In this document: one piece after another, positions 47,581 to 57,507 of the stretch | How the letters are laid out: every line of letters starts with the position of its first letter | How positions within the stretch are numbered: the stretch's first letter is position 1 | IMG/VR virus record: IMGVR_UViG_3300042402_002579 | Location: 1-64,000 of that record | Length of the DNA: 64,000 nt | Reading direction: 5' to 3' (one strand) | Origin: a virus | The notes under the pieces: model-generated | Told to the model about the DNA's origin: nothing | Seen by the model: only the letters and a program-made list of their open reading frames with translations | Databases searched by the model: none | Program-made: the position numbers and the translations under genes

Positions 47581-47900
47581 TGGTTCAGCTTACTGACTCA
47601 GCTGCAACGAAGATTCAAAATATGCTGACTCGCCGTGGTTCAGGCGTTGGTATCCGTCTTGGTGTTAAAACTACTGGCTGCTCTGGGCTTGCCTACGTGT
47701 TAGAATACGTTGACGCACCCCAAACCGGTGATGAACATTTTGAATGTGCTGGTTGTCAAATATTTGTTGATCCTAAGAGTTGTGCTTACTTGCAAGGATT
47801 AACTGTAGACTATGTGCGTAAAGGTCTACAGGAAGGTTTTGATTTCATTAATCCCAACGAACGAGATCGGTGCGGCTGCGGGGAAAGTTTCAGAGTCTAG
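47580..47900 (+). CDS. iscA: A-type iron-sulfur carrier (IscA/ErpA-like)
   Basis: C34 (TTGCSGLAY) and C98-G-C100 (CGCGESF) are the three conserved Cys of A-type carriers, which pass clusters to client enzymes. At 106 aa it is full length. Extra Cys at 56, 59 and 68 are unusual. It shares one base with the stop of iscU. Its 3' end overlaps the zinc-ribbon gene by four bases. Confidence 0.93.
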   Translation: MVQLTDSAATKIQNMLTRRGSGVGIRLGVKTTGCSGLAYVLEYVDAPQTGDEHFECAGCQIFVDPKSCAYLQGLTVDYVRKGLQEGFDFINPNERDRCGCGESFRV

Positions 47901-48184
47901 TATTTGCTCACAGGTAAATCTGTGTCAGCAGGCATATCCCAAATCTTTTTCTGTTCAACACCCTTACGTTGAGCAAATCGTTTGGCGTCACACGAACCAC
48001 ACACGTGAAAATAGTTGTTACTGAGTCTTTTTCGATCAATTGATCGTAGATCTCTGTTGAACTTTTGATCGCAGTTGTCACAGAGAAACTCAACCACAGT
48101 TTTTTCTCTAGTAAATGTGTGAACAAGTCCTAGTTTGCTGTATCTTTGATATTGATTTAACTGTTTTTGTGTTCTTAGAAACAT
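47897..48184 (-). CDS. Zinc-ribbon protein (95 aa)
   Basis: CDNC at residues 35-38 and CGSC further on form a four-Cys zinc site around a basic segment, as in small phage zinc-ribbon or HNH-like proteins of marine T4-like phages. No HNH catalytic residues are clear. A late octamer (TGTAAATA, 48189-48196) is four bases before the ATG. Possible nucleic-acid binding; function unknown. Confidence 0.65.
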   Translation of the reverse strand: MFLRTQKQLNQYQRYSKLGLVHTFTREKTVVEFLCDNCDQKFNRDLRSIDRKRLSNNYFHVCGSCDAKRFAQRKGVEQKKIWDMPADTDLPVSKY

Positions 48185-48188
48185 CTAG

Positions 48189-48196
48189 TATTTACA
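48189..48196 (-). promoter_or_regulatory. T4-late-type promoter octamer TGTAAATA
   Basis: Minus strand TGTAAATA, CTAG, ATG (48184): four-base spacing. Confidence 0.6.
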
Positions 48197-48216
48197 TTAG
48201 GCTTATAAAATTTTGA

Positions 48217-48224
48217 GCTAAATA
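48217..48224 (+). promoter_or_regulatory. T4-late-type promoter octamer GCTAAATA
   Basis: GCTAAATA lies 30 bases before ATG 48255 of the giant fibre gene, leaving room for a normal leader and a TAGGAT ribosome site. Confidence 0.55.
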
Positions 48225-48254
48225 TTGTAGAAACTTTATTTCTTAGGATATACT

Positions 48255-51200
48255 ATGGCAAGAAAACCCGTTGACATCGGTGCGTTAGGCAATGACGGCA
48301 CCGGAGATAGCATCCGCGATGCTTTTAGAAAGGTAAATGACAACTTCCAAGAACTCTACGGTAGTCTAGGTCTCGGAGAAAGACTGTCTTTTCGTGGGTT
48401 AGACGAAACTCCAGATTCATATGAAGGACAGGAAAATTCTGTTCTTGCAGTAAATGCCAATCAATCTGCTATGGTGTTTAAGCGCATACAGGGCGGCTCC
48501 GGTATAACCATTACCAATACTGCTACACAAATTAATATTGCTTCTCAGTTTGCTTCAATTTCCGGTGATCCTGACCCACAGTTAGGAGGAAATCTTTCAG
48601 CGCAATTTGGTGGACAACAGTTTAGAATTCTAGATCTAGCCACCCCAACAGCATCTAGCGAAGCTGCAAACAAAAGCTATACAGATACCAAAATATCTCT
48701 AGCTGGTATAGATGCCATTGACCCAGCTGGAAATGTAGCTACTTCTGCTTTTGGAACTATGACAGGTCCTTTAATTCTATCAAGGGATCCACAGACCAGC
48801 GACGACGAAACATACGGCGGATTAATTGCTGCCACCAAAAGATATGTCGATGCTTCTGCATTTGGCAGTGTGGCAAATTTATACGTGGCAAAATCTGGTG
48901 AAGATGCAAGGGTAGGAGTCAGCGACGAACTGCAAGGTCGTGCATTGGCCTATGCATATCTCACTGTAGAAGCCGCATTGAAACGTGCTGAAGAATTAAT
49001 AAACGACAGCAGGCTGGAAATTGGTCCGTACAGAAAAGTATTAACCTACGATGATGGTCAAGAAGATTGTACATTGTCAAAAATTGAACCGTCTCCTTTG
49101 TCTGGAATAGATTTTGCAGGCGATACCTATGTCAGTATCAGCAGTTCTGAGATAAATTTTGGTGGTACATTATATCTACCCGGAGATATTATTTCTATAT
49201 CTGGCGGTATTGGATCAGCAGCAAGATTTGAAGTACTCAGTGTTGATGCCTTTGAGGGCAGCAGCGGTAGAGGCACAGTGTTAACTTATAAAACTCTCAG
49301 TGCTGGCAAGTATAGTTCATTACCGGGAAGTCTTGGAGCCAGTTTTAGAACTGTGACTACCACAGCTACCAACAGCACTGGCGGATCAACCATAGGCACT
49401 GGAGCAACATTTAAAGTTACATTTAATGTAAACAGCGTGGAAATAACAGACGGGGGTTCAGGATACACTCTGGTCAGTGTGAGATTTACAGGGGGTGGCG
49501 GAACCGGCGCATTCGGTACTGCTACTGTAGTCGGTGGTGCTATTGACACCATAACAATTACTGACCGAGGAACAGGATTTTACAGTGCTATACCTACCTG
49601 TGTAGTAGATTTACCTAGATTTTTTATCTTCACTAATGGCTTGCGAACTGACTTCACTGGTAATGTATTAACCAATGATCCTACAGCAATTCGAGGCAGA
49701 GATATTAGAGAAGGACTGTATCTTTTTGGAGAAACGTCAGGAGCATTGGCACAGATTCTAGCACACTCGGGTGAACTTGATATGTCTTCACCCGGTTCGC
49801 CCAATGACGAACTTTTTGACGTAGACATTGTGTATGGCAGTTTTATACCAGGTGAAAAAATATCATATGGCGATATTTCTAGAAACACACAGATTTCAGT
49901 GTTTATTGAATCCGGTATATATGAAGAAAATTTACCTTTAAAAATACCACAAAACGTGGCCGTAATAGGAGACGAATTTAGAAGAACCATAATTCGACCC
50001 AAGCCCGGAGTCAGTACCAGTCCCTGGGCGTTTACCAACTTTAGACGAGATCGTGTCATAGACGGCTTGCAAACTTCTGTACAACTTTTTGGTCATCATT
50101 ACCTCGAAGACCCTACACAGCCAGTTTATCCTTATCAAAACAACAAAGGTAGTTTTACTTCAGCAGCCCAGCTGTTGTCACTTAATAAAATTTTTATTCA
50201 AAACGAAGTCATAGGTTGGATTGAATATCAGATTGACAATAACATTGCCCCGTTTACGTCTGCTTTTGTGTATAATGCCAACACCTGCAAGCGGGATGTA
50301 GGGCTAATTGTTGATGCATTAACGTTTGATTTAAAGTATGGAGGCTATGACCGAACCGTTTCTGCCGCATTAAAATATAGAAGTAACCCTAGTGGACTGA
50401 TAGCAATTACCACACAGCTTGATGAAACCAAAGCGGCTATTAATAGAATCGATTTCCTAGCTCAACGAATCATACAAAACATAGATATCACAGGAACATT
50501 CACAACTTCTACACAGATTGCCGATGCAGCCTATCAAGCAGAAACAGGCAGCGGCGGAATAGCAATCAACATCACGGCAATTACTCTATCTAATCCAGTT
50601 CGACTGACTGTGTCAAGCGTTCATACCTATGCTGACAAAGAAAAAATTGTAATCACAGGAATCAACGCACTAAGCACGGCTCAACTAAATGGCAATACCT
50701 ATTATGTCAAACGAGTCAGCGGAGCTGGCAACGGCAATAAGATAGATCTGTATTCTGATTTTGATCTTACAACTTCAGTAGACGGCACTGCATTTACTCC
50801 TTATATAAACGGTTCAGGGGGAACAGTGACTCCTCAGGGAGGAACTATTGGCATATTGATAGATGTTATGATTGACATCTTAGAAGATGATACTGCTGCT
50901 AACTATCCAAAAGACAACAGAGATCTTGATGTGTTTCTGTGCAATGATGCGGTAATTGGCAGAGCAATGACCCTACAAGGCCACGGCGGGTTTGGTGTAG
51001 TGCTTGATCCGCAAGGACAGATATTGGCCAAATCTCCCTACTTTCAAGAAGGTGCAGTTTTTAGTCGCAGCACTGGCTATCAGAAATTCACAGGCGGAAT
51101 GTTTGTAGATGGCTTCACTGGAAATTTACAGTTTAGAATTACCAGCAAAACTTCAAATACTAGAATCAACGTATCCGGACTATTGCGAGCTCCCCAACTG

Positions 51201-54200
51201 CCCTGCAGTTTTATTGTTAGCGATGTTGTCTATAGAATAAATTACCTAAGACAGTTTATCTATAATCCAGCAGGATCAACTGCACAATTTGAATTAGATG
51301 AAACTACTCCTTATACTGCTGCGGTTGGCACAGTGGTATGCACATTTTCTGGGGCACCTAGTACTGCTACTATAACTTCAGCAGGCCATGCTCTTCAGGC
51401 TGGTGCAACCTTAAGATTTACTTCTTCAAATACTTTACCTGGAGGACTAGATCCAGACTTGGATTATTATGTTCTACAGGCTGGAAAAACAGCAAACACA
51501 TTTAGAATATCTGATCAACCAGACGGATCACCGTTGAGTTTTACAACCAACGGATCTGGAACCGTGCGTTACGAAAGAATTTACGAAGTTATCATGCCTG
51601 GCAATCGTTCAATGCTGAGTAACGACTTTACACAGGTTTGTGACATGGGCTACGGGCTGGTTGCCACCAACGGCGGTCTTACTGAAGCTGTTTCCATGTT
51701 TACCTATTACTGTCATATTTCTTATTATTCCATTAACGGAGCACAGATAAGAAGCGTAGGTGGATCCAGCGCACACGGTAATTTTGCTCTAGTTGCAGAA
51801 GGAGCAGACCCCTTAGAAGTTCCAACTCCTGTTTCAATCTATCATGATCTAGGACAGGTACTTACTGTGGTTGCTACTCCGTCAACAAATGCCAATACCG
51901 CAGGCGGCTCAACGTTGACTGTGACGTGGAGTGATCATCTACCATTACCAGGTACTGAATTAGAAATCAATCACAACGGCAGTATTCAGCGTTACAGCGT
52001 TTCTACTGTGACTTCAGTGAATGCTGGAACAAAACTTGCAAGATTAAATATTGCCACGTCTGGTGGTCTGCAACAGAGCGTGGCCAACGGTACAAAAGTT
52101 ATTGTTCGAGCTAATTCATATGTGGTACTAACCGGCGATGTGGTTGACGTTGCTACTAGACCTAGTACTGCTTTGAGACTAATAGACAGCAGCGATGTCT
52201 ATCGTGTATTGGATTTTGCAGAATATGGCCCAAGTTATGACCTAGAAATATTCACAGTAACTGGGATGACTATAGCTGCTGAATGCGTAATTACCACTAG
52301 CATAAATCATCGTCAGCAGGTTGGTTACCAAGTGGTGTTTTTTAGATCCGTTGTTGGAGACACAGTACCTACACCAATTGATGCCAATCTTGATCCTGAT
52401 CTGTCCACCATATACTATGTTACAGAAGTTGTTGGCGACACACAGTTTAAGATTTCAGCAGTAGACGGTGGTACTCCCGTAAACACTTCAGCCAGTGTGG
52501 CCACTCTATCTGGTACAGTAATCATGCGTCCATATGGACTGGCATTGACTCAGCTGAGAGAAAACTACAACTATGTTGAGCTAGGTGTGTATAGTGTACA
52601 ACCTTTCTTGCTGCCAAGCCCCCCGACTTGTACAATCACTCCAGGCAGTCCTGGCGAAGTAAATCTAAGTACTCATGGATTCCTTCCAGGCACACAGATT
52701 AAATTCCAAACTTCAAATACTTTGCCTAGCGGATTGACTGCAGATACCTACTATTGGGTGGTAACTAAAGATCTCAGTGCCGGTACTTTTAAAATTTCAA
52801 CTGTTGCTCCGATCGACAGCACAATGATCGGTATAGGAGGCACACTCAGCGGCAATAGTATTTCGGGATTAAATGCTACCAATAATATAACTGTGGGATC
52901 TCGACTGGTTCCAAGAGCTAACATTACTTCAGTAACTGGAGTCAGCACTGGAACTACGGCCACATTGACTTTTGCACAGCAGATTCGTCCCCCATATCTT
53001 GTTGGACAAAGTATCACAGTCAGCGGATTTAGTGGCGGAGATGTCAGCCTCAATGGTACAAAAACTGTAATTTCCTGTACAACTACCACAGTGACATATG
53101 CCAACGCTGTGGTAATAGCTTCAGCCAGTGGTGGTACTATTGCTGTAGTTGCTACAGGTAGTCTAGGCACAGATCCAGTAGTAGCTACTATTGTTAACAC
53201 TACTACAATAACTATAACATCTACTAGTCCGTCAAATGGTTCAGTGGTGTTTGACATTGAAGGGCTTGAACATAACATTACTACTGCAGGGACAGGAACA
53301 CTGCAAGTTGGAAAAGTAATTGGTGGACAAACCAGTACTACACTTGCAATTTCAGATCTTCCAGGAACCGATATTACCAGAATCAATAACGGTATTGCTT
53401 CAGGAGACTTTTATCTATTTTTACATGAAGGAACAACATACTCTGTAACACAGTTACAAACTAAAGCTCAATTGGGATTGCCCTATGGTCTAATAACTGT
53501 GTCCCCAGCTTTCGATATCAGTGCTGTTTCGTTTAATTCAAGTGTCACTTACAAGGCAGGTATACCAGTTTATTCTCCGTATGCTGTAGGTACCCTTACC
53601 ATTAGAATTGCGTTGACACGAGTAACTTCACATGACCTGTTAGAGATAGGTACTGGCAGTTATGCAGATACCAACTATCCAAATGAAATCTACGGACCAC
53701 CAGTTAATTCTATCAATAATGTTCCAGTCTCGTCAACTACACAGGACAACGACGGAAATACCATACTGCGAGCACAAACACAAGAACGGGGATCTGGTAG
53801 GGTGTTCTTTGTTACCACTGACCAATTTGGTAATTTTAATGTAGGCCCATTTTTCAAAGTGGATCAGGGAACAGGAACTGTAACTTTTGCTGCATCGCTA
53901 TCACTGAGTCAACTTGACGGCCTGGGATTCAAACGTGGAACCACTATCAGTGAATTCTCCAACGAGGACAGCATGAGTGATCCTCAGCAAGACACTGTGC
54001 CTACAGAAGCTGCTGTAGTTGGCTATATTGAGCGTAGATTGGGAACATTTGCTGCATCTGGAAATGCAGTACCTGAAGCTAGTAGAATCCCAGTGAACGG
54101 CGGGTTTATGGCGCTGAGTGGTGCGTTAAACTGGTTAGGTCCAAATCCCATGGACATGAACAACTATCGTACTATAAATCTAGCTGACCCAACAGGGCCT

Positions 54201-55796
54201 CAAGATGCTGTAAATTTACGTAGTTTGACCTTGGATAACTTTGTTGATTTTGATCTAGTAAATGCACGTGGTGGTGATCTACTTGTGTTTACTGGAGTAG
54301 GTGCAGGAGTTGAAAATGCAGAAGTTTCTTCACTGGGAGATATTATTCTAGGACTGGACAGTACTGCACATACTGTGAGCTTGACTGTACAAAATGATAA
54401 AATAGTGAACTCGCAGATAAATTCTGCAGCAGCTATTGAGCAATCAAAACTGGCTTTGGAAAATGCCTATGTTACTAAAACATCTAGCTATGCGGTTACT
54501 GCGACAGGAACTGGCTCTACTGCAACACTGACCTTTGGTGCAGTGTTTACTGCTGCTCCTTTTGTTGCTGGCAACAAGATCACAGTAAGTGGGTTGTCTA
54601 TAGCTGGATATAATGGTACACATACTGTTGTTACCTGTAGTGCTACAACATTGACCTATAGCAGCACTGCTAGTGGATCTGCATCCGGTGGTACAGTTAG
54701 CCCAGTAAAAGGTATAGCTGTATTTGATTCTGATCAATTTACCACAGTTGACGGGTTTGCCAGTTTAAAAGCCAACGGAGTAGCTGTTGGAAAAATTGCA
54801 GAGATTTCAGCAAAAAGTGCTTTAGCAAATAACACCGCTGGAGTTGCTAGTGTGTCTGCTGTAGCGTTTACTACTATTGTGGATGAAGGCGACGCAATTA
54901 AAAAGAATCAATTTACCACTCAGGGATTCTTGCGTAGAAAAGAACTTTCTACTACCAACACCGAAGACATTGATTACGAAGTTGTAGCAGGAGTTGACAA
55001 TGCAGGTACTGCTAGTAGTGTAGTGTTGCGAGATAGCAGCGGAAACATAACAGTCAACAGACTTCGTCTAATGGATAATCCTGGTTCAACACCAACTGTT
55101 GCCAAGACTGTAATGGAAATGGACGTTGCTGGAAGCTATACTAAAATCTATGGTTATCTAGGAAATACTGCCAGCCCCGGAGCGGTGTATATTGGTGACG
55201 GTGTAGCCAGCATCAGCAAGAAAACATTGTTCTACAATGAGAACCATATTTTCTATACACAAAACGGATTGAGCAAGTCACCGATTCAAACCGGAAGTGT
55301 AACTGCAGAAGGCACAGTAACTACTACTGGATTGATAGCAGGCGGTGGCGGTGGCACAGCTACAGTATCTGGTATATGGACTCTTAACGTTGGAGCAAGA
55401 TTCCAGGCAACATACTCAGCTGACTTGGCTGAGTATTATGAAGGTGATCTTGAATACGCTGTTGGTACTGTGCTGGTGTTTGGAGGAGACAAAGAAGTTA
55501 CTGTTTCAAACAGTCAGGCAGATTATCGTGTTGCTGGAATTGTGAGTGACAACGCTGGTTATGTAATGAACGGTGCTTGTCCTGGACTTAAAAACTTGAT
55601 AGCATTACAGGGTCGTGTACCTTGTCGTGTAGTTGGTAAGATAGCAAAAGGAGATTTAATGGTAACATCTAACATTGCTGGTGTTGCGATTTCTGCAAAA
55701 GGATCGGCACAAACAGGAACTGTTATTGGTAAAGCTCTTGAAAGTTATGATTCAGATCATATAGGCACCATTGAGATTGCCGTGGGGAGAGCATAA
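48255..55796 (+). CDS. Giant fibre/virion protein (2513 aa)
   Basis: The N-terminus VDIGALGNDGTGDSIRDAFRKVNDNFQELY is a virion-attachment domain shared with the proteins at 55796 and 57508. A long beta-rich body follows, with a beta-helix-like part (ESGIYEENLPLKIPQNVAVIGD), two copies of a NTLPxGLDxDxDYYV-type module and two of a TATLTFxxxxxxP-VxGxxITVSG module. The C-terminal 140 residues (ADLAEYYEGDLEYAVGTV, ALQGRVPC) are a fibre end domain common in marine phages. It likely forms a long tail fibre and needs no signal peptide. Confidence 0.85.
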   Translation: MARKPVDIGALGNDGTGDSIRDAFRKVNDNFQELYGSLGLGERLSFRGLDETPDSYEGQENSVLAVNANQSAMVFKRIQGGSGITITNTATQINIASQFASISGDPDPQLGGNLSAQFGGQQFRILDLATPTASSEAANKSYTDTKISLAGIDAIDPAGNVATSAFGTMTGPLILSRDPQTSDDETYGGLIAATKRYVDASAFGSVANLYVAKSGEDARVGVSDELQGRALAYAYLTVEAALKRAEELINDSRLEIGPYRKVLTYDDGQEDCTLSKIEPSPLSGIDFAGDTYVSISSSEINFGGTLYLPGDIISISGGIGSAARFEVLSVDAFEGSSGRGTVLTYKTLSAGKYSSLPGSLGASFRTVTTTATNSTGGSTIGTGATFKVTFNVNSVEITDGGSGYTLVSVRFTGGGGTGAFGTATVVGGAIDTITITDRGTGFYSAIPTCVVDLPRFFIFTNGLRTDFTGNVLTNDPTAIRGRDIREGLYLFGETSGALAQILAHSGELDMSSPGSPNDELFDVDIVYGSFIPGEKISYGDISRNTQISVFIESGIYEENLPLKIPQNVAVIGDEFRRTIIRPKPGVSTSPWAFTNFRRDRVIDGLQTSVQLFGHHYLEDPTQPVYPYQNNKGSFTSAAQLLSLNKIFIQNEVIGWIEYQIDNNIAPFTSAFVYNANTCKRDVGLIVDALTFDLKYGGYDRTVSAALKYRSNPSGLIAITTQLDETKAAINRIDFLAQRIIQNIDITGTFTTSTQIADAAYQAETGSGGIAINITAITLSNPVRLTVSSVHTYADKEKIVITGINALSTAQLNGNTYYVKRVSGAGNGNKIDLYSDFDLTTSVDGTAFTPYINGSGGTVTPQGGTIGILIDVMIDILEDDTAANYPKDNRDLDVFLCNDAVIGRAMTLQGHGGFGVVLDPQGQILAKSPYFQEGAVFSRSTGYQKFTGGMFVDGFTGNLQFRITSKTSNTRINVSGLLRAPQLPCSFIVSDVVYRINYLRQFIYNPAGSTAQFELDETTPYTAAVGTVVCTFSGAPSTATITSAGHALQAGATLRFTSSNTLPGGLDPDLDYYVLQAGKTANTFRISDQPDGSPLSFTTNGSGTVRYERIYEVIMPGNRSMLSNDFTQVCDMGYGLVATNGGLTEAVSMFTYYCHISYYSINGAQIRSVGGSSAHGNFALVAEGADPLEVPTPVSIYHDLGQVLTVVATPSTNANTAGGSTLTVTWSDHLPLPGTELEINHNGSIQRYSVSTVTSVNAGTKLARLNIATSGGLQQSVANGTKVIVRANSYVVLTGDVVDVATRPSTALRLIDSSDVYRVLDFAEYGPSYDLEIFTVTGMTIAAECVITTSINHRQQVGYQVVFFRSVVGDTVPTPIDANLDPDLSTIYYVTEVVGDTQFKISAVDGGTPVNTSASVATLSGTVIMRPYGLALTQLRENYNYVELGVYSVQPFLLPSPPTCTITPGSPGEVNLSTHGFLPGTQIKFQTSNTLPSGLTADTYYWVVTKDLSAGTFKISTVAPIDSTMIGIGGTLSGNSISGLNATNNITVGSRLVPRANITSVTGVSTGTTATLTFAQQIRPPYLVGQSITVSGFSGGDVSLNGTKTVISCTTTTVTYANAVVIASASGGTIAVVATGSLGTDPVVATIVNTTTITITSTSPSNGSVVFDIEGLEHNITTAGTGTLQVGKVIGGQTSTTLAISDLPGTDITRINNGIASGDFYLFLHEGTTYSVTQLQTKAQLGLPYGLITVSPAFDISAVSFNSSVTYKAGIPVYSPYAVGTLTIRIALTRVTSHDLLEIGTGSYADTNYPNEIYGPPVNSINNVPVSSTTQDNDGNTILRAQTQERGSGRVFFVTTDQFGNFNVGPFFKVDQGTGTVTFAASLSLSQLDGLGFKRGTTISEFSNEDSMSDPQQDTVPTEAAVVGYIERRLGTFAASGNAVPEASRIPVNGGFMALSGALNWLGPNPMDMNNYRTINLADPTGPQDAVNLRSLTLDNFVDFDLVNARGGDLLVFTGVGAGVENAEVSSLGDIILGLDSTAHTVSLTVQNDKIVNSQINSAAAIEQSKLALENAYVTKTSSYAVTATGTGSTATLTFGAVFTAAPFVAGNKITVSGLSIAGYNGTHTVVTCSATTLTYSSTASGSASGGTVSPVKGIAVFDSDQFTTVDGFASLKANGVAVGKIAEISAKSALANNTAGVASVSAVAFTTIVDEGDAIKKNQFTTQGFLRRKELSTTNTEDIDYEVVAGVDNAGTASSVVLRDSSGNITVNRLRLMDNPGSTPTVAKTVMEMDVAGSYTKIYGYLGNTASPGAVYIGDGVASISKKTLFYNENHIFYTQNGLSKSPIQTGSVTAEGTVTTTGLIAGGGGGTATVSGIWTLNVGARFQATYSADLAEYYEGDLEYAVGTVLVFGGDKEVTVSNSQADYRVAGIVSDNAGYVMNGACPGLKNLIALQGRVPCRVVGKIAKGDLMVTSNIAGVAISAKGSAQTGTVIGKALESYDSDHIGTIEIAVGRA

Positions 55797-57496
55797 TGTC
55801 ACAACAAAATATACAACCAGGATCTGCTCCTTTACTTTGGAGTACGGTAGATGAAGCATTTAATAGAATTAATTCTAATTTTACCGAACTCTATCTTACC
55901 ATAAGTGCCGGTAGTTCTGGCGCAGTGGATCTAACAAATTTAACTTCCAGTCTTGTGCCAGCCACTTCAGGGACCTACGATCTTGGATCTAGCACAAGAA
56001 GATGGAAAGATCTATATCTCAACGGTACCAGTATTGATCTAGGAGGAGCACCGATTACTAGTACAGATGGCGTTACAGTTAATTTGCCAGTAGGATCTAC
56101 TGTGGGAAATATACTGATAAGAAATCCTTCTGAAAGTAATTTTTCTTTTGTTGCTGTTGCTGGACAATCAAATATACAGGCCAGTGGCTTTTCCGATACA
56201 TTAACTGTGGCTTCTGGAAATGTTGGCATATCACTAGCAACAACGCCCGGAACAAACACATTGAGTATTTCCAATGCTGGGGTTACTTCTCTGACAGGAA
56301 CAGTTGGTCAAATTGGAGTTAGCGGCGGTACTGGTGCAGTTACACTGACCAATCTTGGAGTTATTTCTCTAGCAGGCACTGCTGGACAGATTGGTGTTAG
56401 TACTAGTACTGGTGCAGTTACACTGACCAATCTTGGAGTTACACGAGTGGTTTCGGGTAATGCAGGTATAACGGTAAACGCAACTGGTCCAAGTGGAACT
56501 GGTGTAATTACCATTACATCAAATGCAATTCAACCAACTTTTAAAACTGTTGCCACTGCTGCTGTAGGGCAATCGTCATTTAACGCTGTATCCACAGCTG
56601 ATACTCTAACCATTAACGGCGCAGGAACAGTTACAGTAACTACTAATCCTGGCACTAAAACACTGACTCTTACAGGCAGTTCTACGTTTGATTTGCGAGG
56701 ATCAGTGTTTGCAGATGATTCAACCTTGTTGGTAGACGCTACTGATGGTGTGCTTAGAGGAACACTGATTGGTACAGTGGTTGGTGAGTTAAAAGGTTCA
56801 GTGTTCGGGGATGACAGTTCAACATTAGTGGATGCTGTAAACGGATATATCTATGGTAATGTTTCAGCTACAACATTAAGAACCAGTGAAGCTAGAATAT
56901 CACTAGGCAGTGGAGCAGGCAGTGCTACGGCCGGTACAGCTATTGCAATCGGTCAAGATTCTGGAAATTCTAATCAGTCTAGTACAGGACTTGGTATAGG
57001 ATTTAGGGCAGCTCAAACTGATCAGGGAACAAATGCTATTGCCATTGGCACTCAAGCTGGTCGAACTACTCAAGGGGCAAATGCTATTGCTATTGGTAGA
57101 CAAGCCGGCGAAACCAGTCAACACGCTAACTCAATTATTTTAAATGCCACTGGTACAGCTTTGAACAGTGATGGCACAGGTAGATTCTTTGTTGACCCTG
57201 TCAGGACCAGTAGCGCCGGTGCTCCGTTAATATATAATTCAACCACCAAAGAAATTACCTACAGCAACGTATTAGAATTTATCAACAGCACTATCAGCAC
57301 CAGCGACTCTAGCGGATTGATAGTGGATGTACAGACTACATTCAATACCGATGTAACTTTTGACAACGACATAACTGTAAAAGAACGATTAACAGTTAAA
57401 GGCAGCAGAGTTATTACGTTAAGTGAAATAAAGTCTATTGTAGCAGCAAGCTCGAGCTTTGCTGATTTCCAGACAAGAATGGCAGCAGCGACATAA
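55796..57496 (+). CDS. Fibre protein with YadA-like head repeats (566 aa)
   Basis: It starts as TAATG on the previous stop. The N-terminal WSTVDEAFNRINSNFTELY is the same attachment domain as its neighbours. The block DLGSSTRRWKDLYLNG and DDSSTLVDAVNGYIYG repeats are shared with the 10141 gene. Around residues 375-440 the repeats NAIAIGTQAGRTTQG and NAIAIGRQAGETSQ match the left-handed head repeats of YadA-type trimeric adhesins. It is probably a receptor-binding fibre. Confidence 0.82.
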   Translation: MSQQNIQPGSAPLLWSTVDEAFNRINSNFTELYLTISAGSSGAVDLTNLTSSLVPATSGTYDLGSSTRRWKDLYLNGTSIDLGGAPITSTDGVTVNLPVGSTVGNILIRNPSESNFSFVAVAGQSNIQASGFSDTLTVASGNVGISLATTPGTNTLSISNAGVTSLTGTVGQIGVSGGTGAVTLTNLGVISLAGTAGQIGVSTSTGAVTLTNLGVTRVVSGNAGITVNATGPSGTGVITITSNAIQPTFKTVATAAVGQSSFNAVSTADTLTINGAGTVTVTTNPGTKTLTLTGSSTFDLRGSVFADDSTLLVDATDGVLRGTLIGTVVGELKGSVFGDDSSTLVDAVNGYIYGNVSATTLRTSEARISLGSGAGSATAGTAIAIGQDSGNSNQSSTGLGIGFRAAQTDQGTNAIAIGTQAGRTTQGANAIAIGRQAGETSQHANSIILNATGTALNSDGTGRFFVDPVRTSSAGAPLIYNSTTKEITYSNVLEFINSTISTSDSSGLIVDVQTTFNTDVTFDNDITVKERLTVKGSRVITLSEIKSIVAASSSFADFQTRMAAAT

Positions 57497-57507
57497 CGGA
57501 GCGATAA

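Noticed and set aside
52751-53386. Long antisense frame inside the giant fibre gene
   Set aside because: It mirrors a Thr/Val/Ser-rich coding strand, which yields open antisense frames; no ribosome site or motif.
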